From Paraburkholderia kururiensis (GTDB lineage Bacteria; Pseudomonadota; Gammaproteobacteria; Burkholderiales; Burkholderiaceae): a stretch of DNA of 64,000 nucleotides. Where the stretch lies: NCBI RefSeq assembly GCF_034424375.1, contig NZ_CP139965.1:3038001-3102000 (forward strand), in the 5' to 3' direction. Each line of letters opens with the position of its first letter. The first letter of the stretch is position 1. Below the pieces are notes generated by a model. That model ran no database searches, was not told the DNA's origin, and worked only from the letters and a program-made list of their open reading frames with translations. Of the stretch, positions 8,528 through 19,474 are shown one piece after another. A program made the position numbers and the translations under genes.

Positions 8528-9366
8528 GCCGGCCGTCCCGCCGCCTGAAGCGGTTGACGGCTGGCGCGGCGCACGAGCAGCCACACCACGCCCCAGTAGA
8601 CGGCGTACGCGATCAGATTCATCAACGCCGGATGCGCGCGATAACCGGTCAGCGTGGCAACGAGCGAACCGAAGGTGCTCGAATCGTCGAGCAGCGCGGA
8701 GGTATTCCAGACCTGATCCACGAGCGTGGGCAGCAATTCCTTGTCGATGAGCTTGTCGACGCCGGTCTGGAACAGGCCCGCGCCGAGGAACAGCAGCATG
8801 ATCTCCGTGACGCGGAAGAAGTGGCGCCACGAGAACACCTTGCCGCCCAGTTGCAGCAGATAGAACGTGAGGAACGCCAGCGCGAGCCCGATCACGACCG
8901 CGAGAATCTGGCTCGCGTCCACGTGACCCGACTGCCCGAAGCCGATGCCGTACAGAAAGATCACCGTCTCGCTGCCTTCGCGCGCGATAGCGAGCGCCAC
9001 GAGCGCCGCGACGCCCCACCAGTTCGAATCGCGCGCGCTAAGTGCCAGGGACTGCTCCATGTCGCGTTTGAGCGTGCGGCCGTGCTTCTTCATCCAGAGC
9101 ACCATCTGCACGATCAGCACGCAGGCGATGAGCACCATCGCGGTCTGGAAATAGTCCTGCGCGTCGCCGGAGAGCACCTCCGTGAAGCCCACGAGCGCCG
9201 CGCCGAGCGCCACGGCCGCGAGCACACCCAGGCCGACGCCCGTCCACAGATACGGGATGCCGCGCTGCGCGTCTTCGTCGCCGTTCTTCAGCCACGCGTA
9301 GAGGATGCCAACGACGAGCAGCGCTTCCACGCTCTCCCGCCATACGACAAACAGAATCTGACCCAT
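8524..9366 (-). CDS. ftrC: FtrC: FTR1-family iron permease
   Basis: 280 residues from ATG 9366, with GGAGAA placed well upstream. It is a multi-span permease of the Ftr1/EfeU family. The iron-path motif RExxE occurs twice: 'RESVE' at residues 10-14 in the first helix and 'REGSE' near residue 130. It carries iron across the inner membrane. The neighbours FtrA (P19), FtrB (cupredoxin) and FtrD (ferredoxin) identify the FtrABCD system rather than EfeUOB. Confidence 0.95.
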   Translation of the reverse strand: MGQILFVVWRESVEALLVVGILYAWLKNGDEDAQRGIPYLWTGVGLGVLAAVALGAALVGFTEVLSGDAQDYFQTAMVLIACVLIVQMVLWMKKHGRTLKRDMEQSLALSARDSNWWGVAALVALAIAREGSETVIFLYGIGFGQSGHVDASQILAVVIGLALAFLTFYLLQLGGKVFSWRHFFRVTEIMLLFLGAGLFQTGVDKLIDKELLPTLVDQVWNTSALLDDSSTFGSLVATLTGYRAHPALMNLIAYAVYWGVVWLLVRRASRQPLQAAGRPA

Positions 9367-9402
9367 CGAAATTCTCCTGCTGCTTGCTTCCTGCGGTCGC
9401 AA

Positions 9403-9735
9403 CTACTTCGCGACGATCACACCCTGCGCCTGCTGATGAAAGTCGTCGAAAAACTTGTATTCGCCGGGTGACAGCGGCGCGATCACGACGAACGAATCGG
9501 CGCCGGGCGCCAGCACCTTCTCTTTGCGCAGCTGCACGCTTTCGAATTCGGCGGCGCCCTTGCCCGTATTGCGCACCTCGATCTTGATGCGCTTGCCGGC
9601 CGGCACTTCAATGCGCGCGGGGTTCAGCTTGCCGTCCGCCATTTCGAGCTTGAAGGTGGGCAGGTCTTCGGCATGGGCGGTGCCCGCCATCATTGCCGCC
9701 AGCGCGACCCAAACGATCTTTCTGTTGATTCCCAT
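9403..9735 (-). CDS. ftrB: FtrB: periplasmic cupredoxin-domain protein
   Basis: A 110-residue secreted protein with a signal peptide ending near 'GTAHA' and one cupredoxin-like domain ('GKRIKIEVRNTGKGAAEFES' and 'PLSPGEYKFFDDFH'). In FtrABCD systems FtrB is proposed to oxidise or hand over iron in the periplasm between FtrA and FtrC. It lies 36 bases upstream of ftrC and downstream of ftrA, all on the minus strand. Confidence 0.9.
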   Translation of the reverse strand: MGINRKIVWVALAAMMAGTAHAEDLPTFKLEMADGKLNPARIEVPAGKRIKIEVRNTGKGAAEFESVQLRKEKVLAPGADSFVVIAPLSPGEYKFFDDFHQQAQGVIVAK

Positions 9736-9824
9736 CGACTCTTCCTGAGCAAAGCGTGACGCGCGAACGACTCTTGCCGGGCGAAGCCGCGGTTAAGCGA
9801 ACTCGCCCGGATGCTGCCATTCAA

Positions 9825-10382
9825 TCAGTAACCGCCCTTCTTCCCGATGCCCGCGTACGTGAAGTCGTACTGGAGCGTGAAAGGCTTGAACCACGGGCCG
9901 ACACCCGTTTCCTTGTCGACGTGGCGACCGAACGCCATGTGACCGGTCTGCATCGGCGGTTCGACGTAGATCGTCAGGTGGTACTTGCCCGGGCCCGCCA
10001 GCTTGACGTTGTCGCCATAGTGCGGACCGTCGCTCGCCACCATCGGCATCAGGTCGCCCTTCTGCGCGTAGGCCGAGCCGGGTTTCGTGAGCTCGTAGCG
10101 CACCTGCAGGTACGGCATCCAGTCGCCTTCTGCAAAACCGATCGGGTTGTTCTTCACGGCATGAATGTCGGCTTCCAGATGGACGTCCGAATCCGACGCC
10201 TTGCGCATCATGCCTTCCGGTTCCATCGTGATCGGCTGCAGATAGACCGCACCGATTTCCATGCCGCCCTGAATCTGCTGCTTGCCGATCGGGTATTCAG
10301 CCGCCTGGGCCGTGACGGCGGTTGCAAGGGCAGCCGCTGCCGCAACGGCGACACCGCCGCGCACAAAAAATGAGACCTGCAT
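9825..10382 (-). CDS. ftrA: FtrA: P19-like periplasmic iron-binding protein
   Basis: A 185-residue exported protein with a cleavable signal (…'ATAVTAQAA') and a mature P19/Tp34-type beta-sandwich. The family hallmarks 'GGMEIGAVYLQPI' and 'DVHLEADIHA' supply metal ligands (Glu, Met, His), and 'MQTGHMAFGRHVD' supplies another His. It captures Fe2+ in the periplasm and is the first gene of ftrABCD. AAGGAG lies at good spacing before ATG 10382. A Fur-like box lies about 55 bases upstream. Confidence 0.93.
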   Translation of the reverse strand: MQVSFFVRGGVAVAAAAALATAVTAQAAEYPIGKQQIQGGMEIGAVYLQPITMEPEGMMRKASDSDVHLEADIHAVKNNPIGFAEGDWMPYLQVRYELTKPGSAYAQKGDLMPMVASDGPHYGDNVKLAGPGKYHLTIYVEPPMQTGHMAFGRHVDKETGVGPWFKPFTLQYDFTYAGIGKKGGY

Positions 10383-10436
10383 CGAAACTCCTTGTTTTTA
10401 TGAACCCGCCTTCGTGAGGCTGAGACAACGAACGCT

Positions 10437-10457
10437 AATGCGAACAATTCTCAATAC
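10437..10457 (-). promoter_or_regulatory. Fur-like box of ftrABCD
   Basis: AATGCGAACAATTCTCAATAC is an imperfect palindrome resembling the Fur consensus. It shares AATGCGAAC with the hemP Fur box in this window. It lies in the ftrA promoter region, consistent with iron repression. Confidence 0.6.
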
Positions 10458-10634
10458 ATGCGCGAGTGTATCACCGTTCCCAGCCATCAACAAATCGAAA
10501 TGTCATGAAAGCCTTACGGCAGGAGGGTTTCCAGCAAGCCGCCGGCCGTTTTCGGCGCGGCGGCGGCCGGCATTATGGAGAAGATGCGACAGAGGCCGCG
10601 GGCAGCCGGCGGCTCGACTCGCTCGGGTCGAGGC

Positions 10635-12728
<2,094 letters not shown>

Positions 12729-13156
12729 GGGAGCAGGATCCTCAGCCGCAAGCAAACGACTATTCTAGCGTTTTGCAAAAGGACGGGCGGGGGCCGGATC
12801 TGGCGAACTCTTCGCCATAGCAGCGGGATTTCGCGTGCCAGTCGGGAGCGGATTGCGGGCCGGGCGAATGGTGGTGAGGAGAGCGTCCGCGTCCTCGCTT
12901 GTACCGACAGCAGCGGACACCGACGATGGCGGCGAAGTCGTCCCGCGTGCCGCCTTTGTGGGCAAAAACGCCGCTTCCCGGTCAAAAACGACGCCCGGAT
13001 TCGTTACAATGTCGCGTTGCGCGCGCCGATGTGCCCGACTTCTGTCCGTGGCCGCGGCGTATCGCCCCGCTCCGGGCGAGGCGCCGGGCCAGCAAGCCTT
13101 TGGCTCGCCGCCGCCCACGACACCCGCATTCCTTCCTTGACTACTGTCGAACCATC
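12729..13156. other. Divergent promoter region uvrB / aminotransferase
   Basis: There is no gene in about 430 bases. A TACAAT box at 13005-13010 with GTCAAA about 18 bases upstream is a likely promoter for the aminotransferase, leaving a leader of about 145 bases. No terminator or clear operator is seen. Confidence 0.45.
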
Positions 13157-14356
13157 ATGTCCCTCTTTTCCGCTGTCGAACTTGCCCCGCGCGACCCTAT
13201 CCTCGGCCTGAACGAGGCCTACAACGCCGACACCCGTACCACCAAGGTGAACCTCGGCGTCGGCGTCTACACGAACGAAGAAGGCAAGATTCCGCTGCTT
13301 CGTGCCGTGCGCGAAGCGGAGAAGGCGCGTGTGGAAGCAGCGCTGCCGCGTGGCTATCTGCCCATCGAAGGCATTGCGGCCTATGACGCTTCCGTGCAAA
13401 AGCTGCTGCTCGGCAACGATTCGCCGCTGATCGCGGCCGGCCGCGTCGTGACGGCCCAGGCCCTGGGCGGCACGGGCGCGCTGAAAATTGGCGCGGACTT
13501 CCTCAAGCGCCTGAACCCCACAGCGAAGGTGGCGATCAGCGACCCGAGCTGGGAAAACCACCGCGCGCTGTTCGAGGGCGCCGGCTTCGAGGTGGTCGCC
13601 TATCCGTACTACGACGCAGCTACCCACGGCGTGAACTTCGAAGGCATGCTGGCGGCGCTCAACAGCTACCCGGCCGGCACGATCGTCGTGCTGCACGCGT
13701 GCTGCCACAACCCGACCGGTGTCGACCTGAACACGGCGCAGTGGCAGCAGATCGTCGAAGTCGTGAAGGCACGCGAACTGGTGCCGTTCCTCGACATCGC
13801 GTACCAGGGTTTCGGCGACGGCATCGATGCCGACGCAGCGGCCGTGCGCCTCTTCGCGGCGGCGGAGCTGAACGTGTTCGTCTCGTCGTCGTTCTCGAAG
13901 TCGTTCTCGCTCTATGGCGAACGCGTCGGCGCACTGTTGATCGTGACGGGCAGCAAGGAAGAAGCCGCTCGCGTACTCTCGCAGCTGAAGCGCGTGATTC
14001 GCACGAACTACTCGAATCCGCCGACGCACGGCGGCTCCATCGTGGCGGCCGTGCTCGGCTCGCCGGAACTGCGCGCGACGTGGGAAGCCGAACTCGGCGA
14101 AATGCGCGACCGTATCCGCGCCATGCGTAACGGTCTGGTGGAACGCCTGAAGGCAGCGGGCGTGCAGCGCGACTTCAGCTTCGTCAATGCCCAGCGCGGC
14201 ATGTTCTCGTACTCGGGCCTGACGGCGGCACAGGTGGACCGTCTGCGCGAAGAGTTCGGCATCTACGCCGTGAGCACGGGTCGCATCTGTGTGGCCGCGC
14301 TCAACACGCGCAATCTCGACGTAGTGGCCAATGCGATCGCGCAAGTGTTGAAGTAA
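13157..14356 (+). CDS. tyrB: Class I aminotransferase (aromatic amino acid / aspartate type)
   Basis: A PLP-dependent transaminase of 399 residues. The start is 'MSLFSAVELAPRDPILGLNE', characteristic of the AspC/TyrB subgroup Ia; longer in-frame starts are unlikely. Lys248 in 'SSFSKSFSLYGERVG' is the Schiff-base lysine. 'CCHNPTGVDL' and 'RVVTAQALGGTGALKIG' are further family motifs. It interconverts aspartate, tyrosine or phenylalanine with their 2-oxo acids. AspC and TyrB specificities cannot be separated from sequence alone. A strong terminator follows at 14434-14462. Confidence 0.9.
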   Translation: MSLFSAVELAPRDPILGLNEAYNADTRTTKVNLGVGVYTNEEGKIPLLRAVREAEKARVEAALPRGYLPIEGIAAYDASVQKLLLGNDSPLIAAGRVVTAQALGGTGALKIGADFLKRLNPTAKVAISDPSWENHRALFEGAGFEVVAYPYYDAATHGVNFEGMLAALNSYPAGTIVVLHACCHNPTGVDLNTAQWQQIVEVVKARELVPFLDIAYQGFGDGIDADAAAVRLFAAAELNVFVSSSFSKSFSLYGERVGALLIVTGSKEEAARVLSQLKRVIRTNYSNPPTHGGSIVAAVLGSPELRATWEAELGEMRDRIRAMRNGLVERLKAAGVQRDFSFVNAQRGMFSYSGLTAAQVDRLREEFGIYAVSTGRICVAALNTRNLDVVANAIAQVLK

Positions 14357-14433
14357 TTGCAAGAGCCGGTGATACGGCTGCGGACGTCGTCGGCTTTGCT
14401 GCGGCGTATCGCTTTGCTTCTACCGCACGCCTG

Positions 14434-14462
14434 ACGGCGCTCCATCGTGGAGCGCCGTTTTC
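14434..14462 (+). terminator. Rho-independent terminator of the aminotransferase gene
   Basis: A perfect 11-base stem (ACGGCGCTCCA / TGGAGCGCCGT) with a TCG loop is followed by TTTTCG. Confidence 0.88.
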
Positions 14463-14475
14463 GTTTCTGCGCCGC

Positions 14476-15714
14476 TTAGCGCAGATCGCGATGGATGTCG
14501 TGCGTGACAAACCCCGCGTCGTTGTCCGGCATGTCGAGCCAGCCGGGCTGGGCAAGCGACGCGCGAATGTCCTGCAAACCGCTTTCCCAATGCGCGCGCA
14601 TGGTGGACAGTCCGAACTGGTAGTCCTTGTAGTGCCCCTCGTATTCCTTCTGGCGGTAGATCAGATGGAACACGTTGTACTTCTTCGAGCACGAAAGCTC
14701 GTCTGCGAGCTGGCACCAGGGATCGTCGCGCTCATCCGGCGAGACGCGCTCGAGCACTTCGCGTAGCACGTGCCGGAAGCGTTGCGAACGCTGCATCATG
14801 TCGGTGACAAGACGCGTGCGGCTCGAGTACTGGATGTCCTTCACGCGCCCTTGCACGTCCGTGATGTTGTCGGGCACGGGGCCGCGCGCGCTCCACAGGT
14901 CCACCTGGAATGCGAGCGTATCGTGGCGCGGCGTGGTCTGGATGACCTCGTAGAGCGGCGTGTTCGACATAAGGCCGCCGTCCCAGTAGTACTCGCCGTC
15001 GATTTCCACAGCCGCAAAGCCAGGTGGCAGCGCGCCGGACGCCATGAAGTGCTCGGCCTTGAGATGCTGGTGGCGATTGTCGAAATACGCGAAGTTGCCA
15101 GTGGCGACATTCACCGCGCCGACCGACACGCGAATCTCGCCCGAGTTGATACGATCGAAATCGCACAGGCGCTCGAGCGTCGCCTTCAGCGGCGCAGTGT
15201 CGTAGTAGCTGGCTGCCTGCGGCGCGCCGGAGCCGGCTGGCATGGGCGGCGGGAACCGCGGCACGAAGAAACCTTTCTGCCCTTCCACGACGGCCCCGAC
15301 CGCCTGCATCGCCGTGAATGTCTTGCGCAACACGTCGCCGGAATTGAAGAGCGCGTGCTCGAGGAAAGGCGGCAGCGGCGGCCCGAATGCGGGTTGGCAA
15401 ATGGTTTCCCAGAACTGGCGCAAACGCTCGACGCGATGCCCCGGCTCATTACCCGCGATGATGGCGGTATTGAGTGCGCCGATCGAAATGCCGCACAGCC
15501 AGTTCGGCACAACGCCCGCCTCGTCCAGCCCCTGAAAGACCCCCGCCTGATAGGCGCCTAGCGCCCCGCCGCCTTGCAGCATCAACGCGATGCACTCATA
15601 GGGCGGCAGCTTGACGGGGCCTTCCGCCCGAACCTGCGACGCGGCGCCGGCACGCTCGCCGGCGCCATCGCCAGCCGTGCCGGCCCGGGCCCGTTTTACC
15701 TTCGGTTGCGCCAT
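14476..15714 (-). CDS. Patatin-like phospholipase with C-terminal DUF3734
   Basis: 412 residues from ATG 15714 (CGGAG upstream). The patatin elements are present: the glycine-rich oxyanion loop 'GGGALGAYQ' (about 48-56), the nucleophile elbow 'GISIG' with Ser77, and the catalytic Asp in 'WDGGLMSN' (about residue 243). The C-terminal part is the DUF3734 extension typical of a cytosolic bacterial patatin subgroup. The enzyme class hydrolyses acyl esters. It follows a 3-hydroxybutyrate dehydrogenase after 17 bases, so a role in lipid or polyhydroxybutyrate turnover is plausible but inferred. Confidence 0.92.
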   Translation of the reverse strand: MAQPKVKRARAGTAGDGAGERAGAASQVRAEGPVKLPPYECIALMLQGGGALGAYQAGVFQGLDEAGVVPNWLCGISIGALNTAIIAGNEPGHRVERLRQFWETICQPAFGPPLPPFLEHALFNSGDVLRKTFTAMQAVGAVVEGQKGFFVPRFPPPMPAGSGAPQAASYYDTAPLKATLERLCDFDRINSGEIRVSVGAVNVATGNFAYFDNRHQHLKAEHFMASGALPPGFAAVEIDGEYYWDGGLMSNTPLYEVIQTTPRHDTLAFQVDLWSARGPVPDNITDVQGRVKDIQYSSRTRLVTDMMQRSQRFRHVLREVLERVSPDERDDPWCQLADELSCSKKYNVFHLIYRQKEYEGHYKDYQFGLSTMRAHWESGLQDIRASLAQPGWLDMPDNDAGFVTHDIHRDLR

Positions 15715-15731
15715 GGCCGCACTCCGTGCCG

Positions 15732-16529
15732 TTATTGCATGTACCAGCCGTGGCTGACGATAAACGACTGCCCCGTCAGCGCCGCCGTGGGATAGGCGGC
15801 GAGGAAGAGCGTCATTTGAGCGACGTCGTCGACGGTCGTGAACACGCCGTCTACCGTACCGCCCAGCATGACGCGCTTGATCACTTCCTCTTCGCTGATG
15901 CCGAGCTCTTTCGCCTGCTCGGGAATCTGCTTGTCCACGAGCGGCGTGCGCACGAAGCCCGGACACACGACGTGCGAGCGCACGTTATGCTTTGCGCCCT
16001 CCTTGGCGAGCACGCGCGCGAGGCCCAGCAACGCGTGCTTGGCGGCAACGTATGCGGACTTGAGCGGCGACGCCTCGTGCGAGTGCACTGAGCCCATGTA
16101 GATGACCACACCGCCACGATCGTCCTTGTACATGTGCTTGAGTGCGGCCTTCGTCGTAAGGAACGCGCCGTCCACGTGAATGGCCTGCATTTTCTTCCAG
16201 TCCGCGTACGCGTAGTTTTCAATCGGATTGACGATCTGGATGCCGGCGTTCGAAACGAGGATGTCCACCGACCCGAACTCGGCGGCGACCTTGTCGATGC
16301 CCTGATTCACGGCGTCTTCGTTCGTGACGTCCATCGCAACGCCAAGTGCCTTGCCGCCTGCGGCGCGAATCTCTTCCGCCACCGCGTTCGCGCCTTCCGG
16401 ATTCAGGTCGGCAATGGCGACGGCCGCCCCTGCCTGGGCAAAGGAAAGCGCGATCTGTTTGCCGATTCCGCTCGCCGCGCCGGTGACAACCGCGACCTTG
16501 CCGTCGAGCCTCGTATTCACTGTAGACAT
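15732..16529 (-). CDS. hbdH: 3-hydroxybutyrate dehydrogenase (SDR family)
   Basis: A 265-residue short-chain dehydrogenase with the NAD-binding 'TGAASGIG' motif, 'NAG' at the fourth strand, and the catalytic pair Tyr160/Lys164 in 'SAYVAAKHAL'. The C-terminal 'TLFLAAYPTAALTGQSFIVSH' and 'HGWYMQ' ending is typical of the 3-hydroxybutyrate dehydrogenase subgroup. It oxidises (R)-3-hydroxybutyrate to acetoacetate in PHB and ketone-body use. ATG 16529 has an excellent GGAGGTG ribosome site. It likely forms an operon with the patatin. Confidence 0.92.
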   Translation of the reverse strand: MSTVNTRLDGKVAVVTGAASGIGKQIALSFAQAGAAVAIADLNPEGANAVAEEIRAAGGKALGVAMDVTNEDAVNQGIDKVAAEFGSVDILVSNAGIQIVNPIENYAYADWKKMQAIHVDGAFLTTKAALKHMYKDDRGGVVIYMGSVHSHEASPLKSAYVAAKHALLGLARVLAKEGAKHNVRSHVVCPGFVRTPLVDKQIPEQAKELGISEEEVIKRVMLGGTVDGVFTTVDDVAQMTLFLAAYPTAALTGQSFIVSHGWYMQ

Positions 16530-16724
16530 CCAGCACCTCCATGCAGTAGATGAAATGACACCACGGCGCGCGGGTGGCGCAAACTCGTCCGGATGGCCTA
16601 TGCCAGACGGAAGATACTGCGCCGCGGCCAACCACGCTATTGTGCATGAAGCAGGGCACACGGCGAATAAATCCGGACGGGACTAAGCTGCCGGTTGCGC
16701 CAACGTTTTTCCACGGAGGAATTC

Positions 16725-17696
16725 ATGAACTATCGAAGGCTCGGCCGCTCCGGCCTGCAGGTCAGCGAATTGTCCATTGGCTCCTGGGTCACCTACGGCA
16801 ACCAGGTGGACCGCCGCGCTGCACGGGAATCGCTCGCCGCTGCGCGCGACGCGGGTGTCAACTTCTTCGACAACGCCGAAGTTTACGCAGGCGGCAAGTC
16901 CGAAGAGATCATGGGGCACGCGCTGAAGGAACTCGGCTGGCCGCGTGTGAGCTACGTGGTGTCCACGAAATTTTTCTGGGGGCTGCAGGAAGCACCGAAC
17001 CAGTACCACACGCTCAATCGCAAATATCTGCTCAACGCCATCGACGGTTCGCTTGCGCGGTTGCAGCTCGATTACGTCGACCTCGTGTTTTGCCATCGCC
17101 CGGACCCGAACACGCCAATTGAGGAAACGGTGTGGGCCATGAGCGACATGATCACGCGCGGCAAGGCGCTGTACTGGGGAACGTCTGAGTGGAGCGCAGA
17201 AGAGATCCGCTGTGCCTGGGAGATTGCCGAACGCCATCATCTTCACAAGCCTGTCATGGAACAGCCGCAATACAACCTCTTTCACCGCAGGCGCGTGGAA
17301 GACGAATATCGCCGGCTTTACGAGGATATCGGACTGGGATTGACCACGTGGAGCCCGCTCGCTTCAGGTCTTCTGACAGGCAAGTACCGCGAAGGCGTGC
17401 CACAAGGCAGTCGCGCGCAACTGCAGGGTTACGACTGGCTGCGCGAACGCCTCATCGACGCAGAGAAGAATGCGATCGTCGGGAAACTCGGCACCGTTGC
17501 GAATGAACTGGGATGCACGATCGGGCAACTGGCTATCGCGTGGATATTGAAGAATCCAAACGTGAGCACGGTCATCACGGGCGCGTCCCGCATCGAGCAG
17601 ATCGCCGAGAACATGAAGGCACAGGAAATCGCGGCGAAAATCACGCCCGAGATCAAGCAGAACATCGAGGCAATCGTAGGCGACGCATACGACTGA
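16725..17696 (+). CDS. Aldo/keto reductase (voltage-gated K+ channel beta-subunit-like, AKR6/14 type)
   Basis: 323 residues from ATG 16725, preceded by GGAGGAATTC. The TIM-barrel AKR tetrad can be placed: Asp and Tyr in 'FFDNAEVYAGG', Lys in 'VVSTKFFWG', and His in 'DLVFCHRPD'. The C-terminal 'VSTVITGASRIEQIAENMKA' matches the NADPH-binding part of KvBeta/YghZ-like reductases. It probably reduces small aldehydes such as methylglyoxal, but the substrate is unknown. It is divergent from hbdH. Confidence 0.92.
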   Translation: MNYRRLGRSGLQVSELSIGSWVTYGNQVDRRAARESLAAARDAGVNFFDNAEVYAGGKSEEIMGHALKELGWPRVSYVVSTKFFWGLQEAPNQYHTLNRKYLLNAIDGSLARLQLDYVDLVFCHRPDPNTPIEETVWAMSDMITRGKALYWGTSEWSAEEIRCAWEIAERHHLHKPVMEQPQYNLFHRRRVEDEYRRLYEDIGLGLTTWSPLASGLLTGKYREGVPQGSRAQLQGYDWLRERLIDAEKNAIVGKLGTVANELGCTIGQLAIAWILKNPNVSTVITGASRIEQIAENMKAQEIAAKITPEIKQNIEAIVGDAYD

Positions 17697-17742
17697 CCAC
17701 GCAGCGTCCACGCGCTACAACGCGAACAGAGGCAGGCTAGGA

Positions 17743-17773
17743 GCGACGCTCGCGTACAATACGCGAGCGTCGC
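17743..17773. repeat. Perfect 14-base inverted repeat with 3-base loop
   Basis: GCGACGCTCGCGTA (17743-17756) and TACGCGAGCGTCGC (17760-17773) are exact reverse complements around CAA. There is no T-tract. The centre reads GTACAATAC, so a -10-like TACAAT lies in the loop region facing rlmJ. Confidence 0.85.
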
Positions 17774-17910
17774 CTATGCATGTCGCCACCTGTCCTGTGC
17801 ATGTGCGTGCATAGCGCCGCTGCCGCACCTCCTGCGTCCTCGTCCTCGCCGCATTCCGTCGTCTCATTTCGCTGCTTCATTTCGCCGCATCACATCGTCG
17901 TCCGCTCATC

Positions 17911-18756
17911 ATGCTCAGCTACCGCCACGCTTTTCACGCCGGCAATCACGCCGACGTCCTCAAGCACACCGTTGTCGTGCAGTTGCTGCGCTACCTCGGC
18001 AAAAAGGACAAGGCCTATTGGTATATCGACACACACGCCGGTGCCGGCGCGTATTCGCTGCAGGAAGGCTACGCGACGAAGACAGGCGAGTACGAAAGCG
18101 GCATCGCGAAACTGTGGAACCGGCGCGATCTACCGCAAGCGCTGGCCGATTACATCAACGAAGTGGCCGCGCTCAATGCGGACGGCGAGCTGCGCTATTA
18201 CCCCGGCTCGCCGTACCTCGCGTGGCGCCTGATGCGCGAACAGGACCGCATGCGTCTGTTCGAACTGCACAGCACCGAAATCGAAGTACTGCGCCATAAC
18301 TTTCGCGAAGCGGGCCGTCGCGTGATGATGTTTGCGGGAGATGGCTTCGAAGGCATCAAGGCGCTGCTGCCTCCGCCGCCGCGCCGGGCGCTCGTGCTGG
18401 TGGACCCGTCGTTCGAAGACAAGCGCGACTACGCGCGCACGCTGAATTGCGTCGAAGAATGCCTGAAACGCTTCGCCACCGGCACCTATGCGATCTGGTA
18501 CCCACAGGTCACGCGGCCCGAATCGCAACGCTTTCCCGAACAGCTCAAGCAGCTACAGAGCACCAACTGGCTGCATGCCACGCTCACTGTGAGCCGGCCG
18601 CCGGAAGACGGCTTCGGCCTGTACGGCAGCGGCATGTTCGTCCTGAACCCGCCCTATACGCTCGCGGCCGCGATGAAGGAGACGCTGCCGTGGCTGGTCA
18701 AAGCCTTGGGGCAGGACGACAACGCCCAGTTCAAACTCGAACACCGGATGGACTAG
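17911..18756 (+). CDS. rlmJ: 23S rRNA (adenine-2030-N6)-methyltransferase RlmJ
   Basis: A 281-residue protein with the RlmJ N-terminus 'MLSYRHAFHAGNHADVLKH', the SAM-binding 'YIDTHAGAGAY', the 'YYPGSPYLAWRLMREQD' segment and the 'RFATGTYAIWYP' motif. In E. coli it methylates A2030 of 23S rRNA. The catalytic motif IV reads Asp165-Pro-Ser-Phe instead of DPPY as in E. coli. Many N6-adenine methyltransferases tolerate F for Y, but Ser in the second Pro position is less usual. All other blocks are intact, so it is probably active. Confidence 0.94.
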   Translation: MLSYRHAFHAGNHADVLKHTVVVQLLRYLGKKDKAYWYIDTHAGAGAYSLQEGYATKTGEYESGIAKLWNRRDLPQALADYINEVAALNADGELRYYPGSPYLAWRLMREQDRMRLFELHSTEIEVLRHNFREAGRRVMMFAGDGFEGIKALLPPPPRRALVLVDPSFEDKRDYARTLNCVEECLKRFATGTYAIWYPQVTRPESQRFPEQLKQLQSTNWLHATLTVSRPPEDGFGLYGSGMFVLNPPYTLAAAMKETLPWLVKALGQDDNAQFKLEHRMD

Positions 18757-18767
18757 GCGCGGCACGT

Positions 18768-19166
18768 CTACTGTTGCGGCACGATGCGAGGCGGCCCCGG
18801 CTGGATGTGCACCGGGTGAGACGGATGCGTGGGAGTTGCCGGAGTCGTGGCCCCCGGCGCGACTGTCTGCTGCTGTGGCCCGCCCACGGAGATGTAGGGC
18901 GCCACGTACAACGGAATGGACTGACCGGAAGGCGCAAGTTGCGCCGGTTCCGCAATGGGCTGCGGCGCCACGATGGGCGCCTTCACGAGCGGCGCCGTTT
19001 GCAGCACCGTGCCGCTCTGGCCATCACTAATGCCGCGCTGAGTATCCAGAATCAGCGGCTGCCCGCCCGAGGCAGCCTGCGCAGCGGACGAGACGAAGGT
19101 CGAGAACATCCCCACCGTCGGCAAGATCGACCACGCAGCGACGCGTAGATAACGAAGTGCGGCCAT
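18768..19166 (-). CDS. Exported proline-rich protein of unknown function
   Basis: 132 residues from ATG 19166 (a G-rich ribosome-like stretch lies upstream). A typical signal peptide runs to about residue 30 ('FVSSAAQAA'). The mature part is low-complexity, rich in Pro, Gln, Thr and Val, and ends in a Pro/His-rich tail ('TPATPTHPSHPVHIQPGPP'). I do not recognise a domain. It is convergent with rlmJ, with only 11 bases between them. It could be periplasmic or surface-linked. Coding status is supported by the signal peptide and codon use. Confidence 0.65.
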   Translation of the reverse strand: MAALRYLRVAAWSILPTVGMFSTFVSSAAQAASGGQPLILDTQRGISDGQSGTVLQTAPLVKAPIVAPQPIAEPAQLAPSGQSIPLYVAPYISVGGPQQQTVAPGATTPATPTHPSHPVHIQPGPPRIVPQQ

Positions 19167-19474
19167 GAACAGCCCCCGTTCGGCGAAATCGTTGTTGTGA
19201 AAAGGATGACGCACGGGCCGGCAACAACTCCAACGCAACCCGACATGGGTCCGGTACTGCAGCCCGCGCAAGAAACGCTTTACCTTACCGCGATGGCAGG
19301 CTTCAGACTAGTCCGTCTGGCAGGTCAAACGGATGAACAGCGTCCGTCCCACGCCGGGCCTCTGAGCCCGGAAGGGCAAAACTGTTGCTCCAGATGCACC
19401 AAAGCCCCGACAGAGCGGGGCTTTGGACGGAATCGCAACGCAATGAGGCCGAGGTAAACCCGGCCTGTCGCGAT
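19167..19474. other. Intergenic region
   Basis: No gene is seen. It includes the hairpin at 19399-19425, which probably ends the small DUF3563 gene. The rest shows nothing recognisable. Confidence 0.5.
19399..19425 (-). terminator. Hairpin terminator of the DUF3563 gene
   Basis: CCAAAGCCCCG and CGGGGCTTTGG form an 11-base stem with a short loop. It lies 50 bases after the DUF3563 stop. The downstream T-run is weak, so it may need help or act as an RNA stabiliser. Confidence 0.6.

Noticed and set aside
12729..12790. LexA box in front of uvrB
   Set aside because: No CTGT-N8-ACAG pattern was found there.
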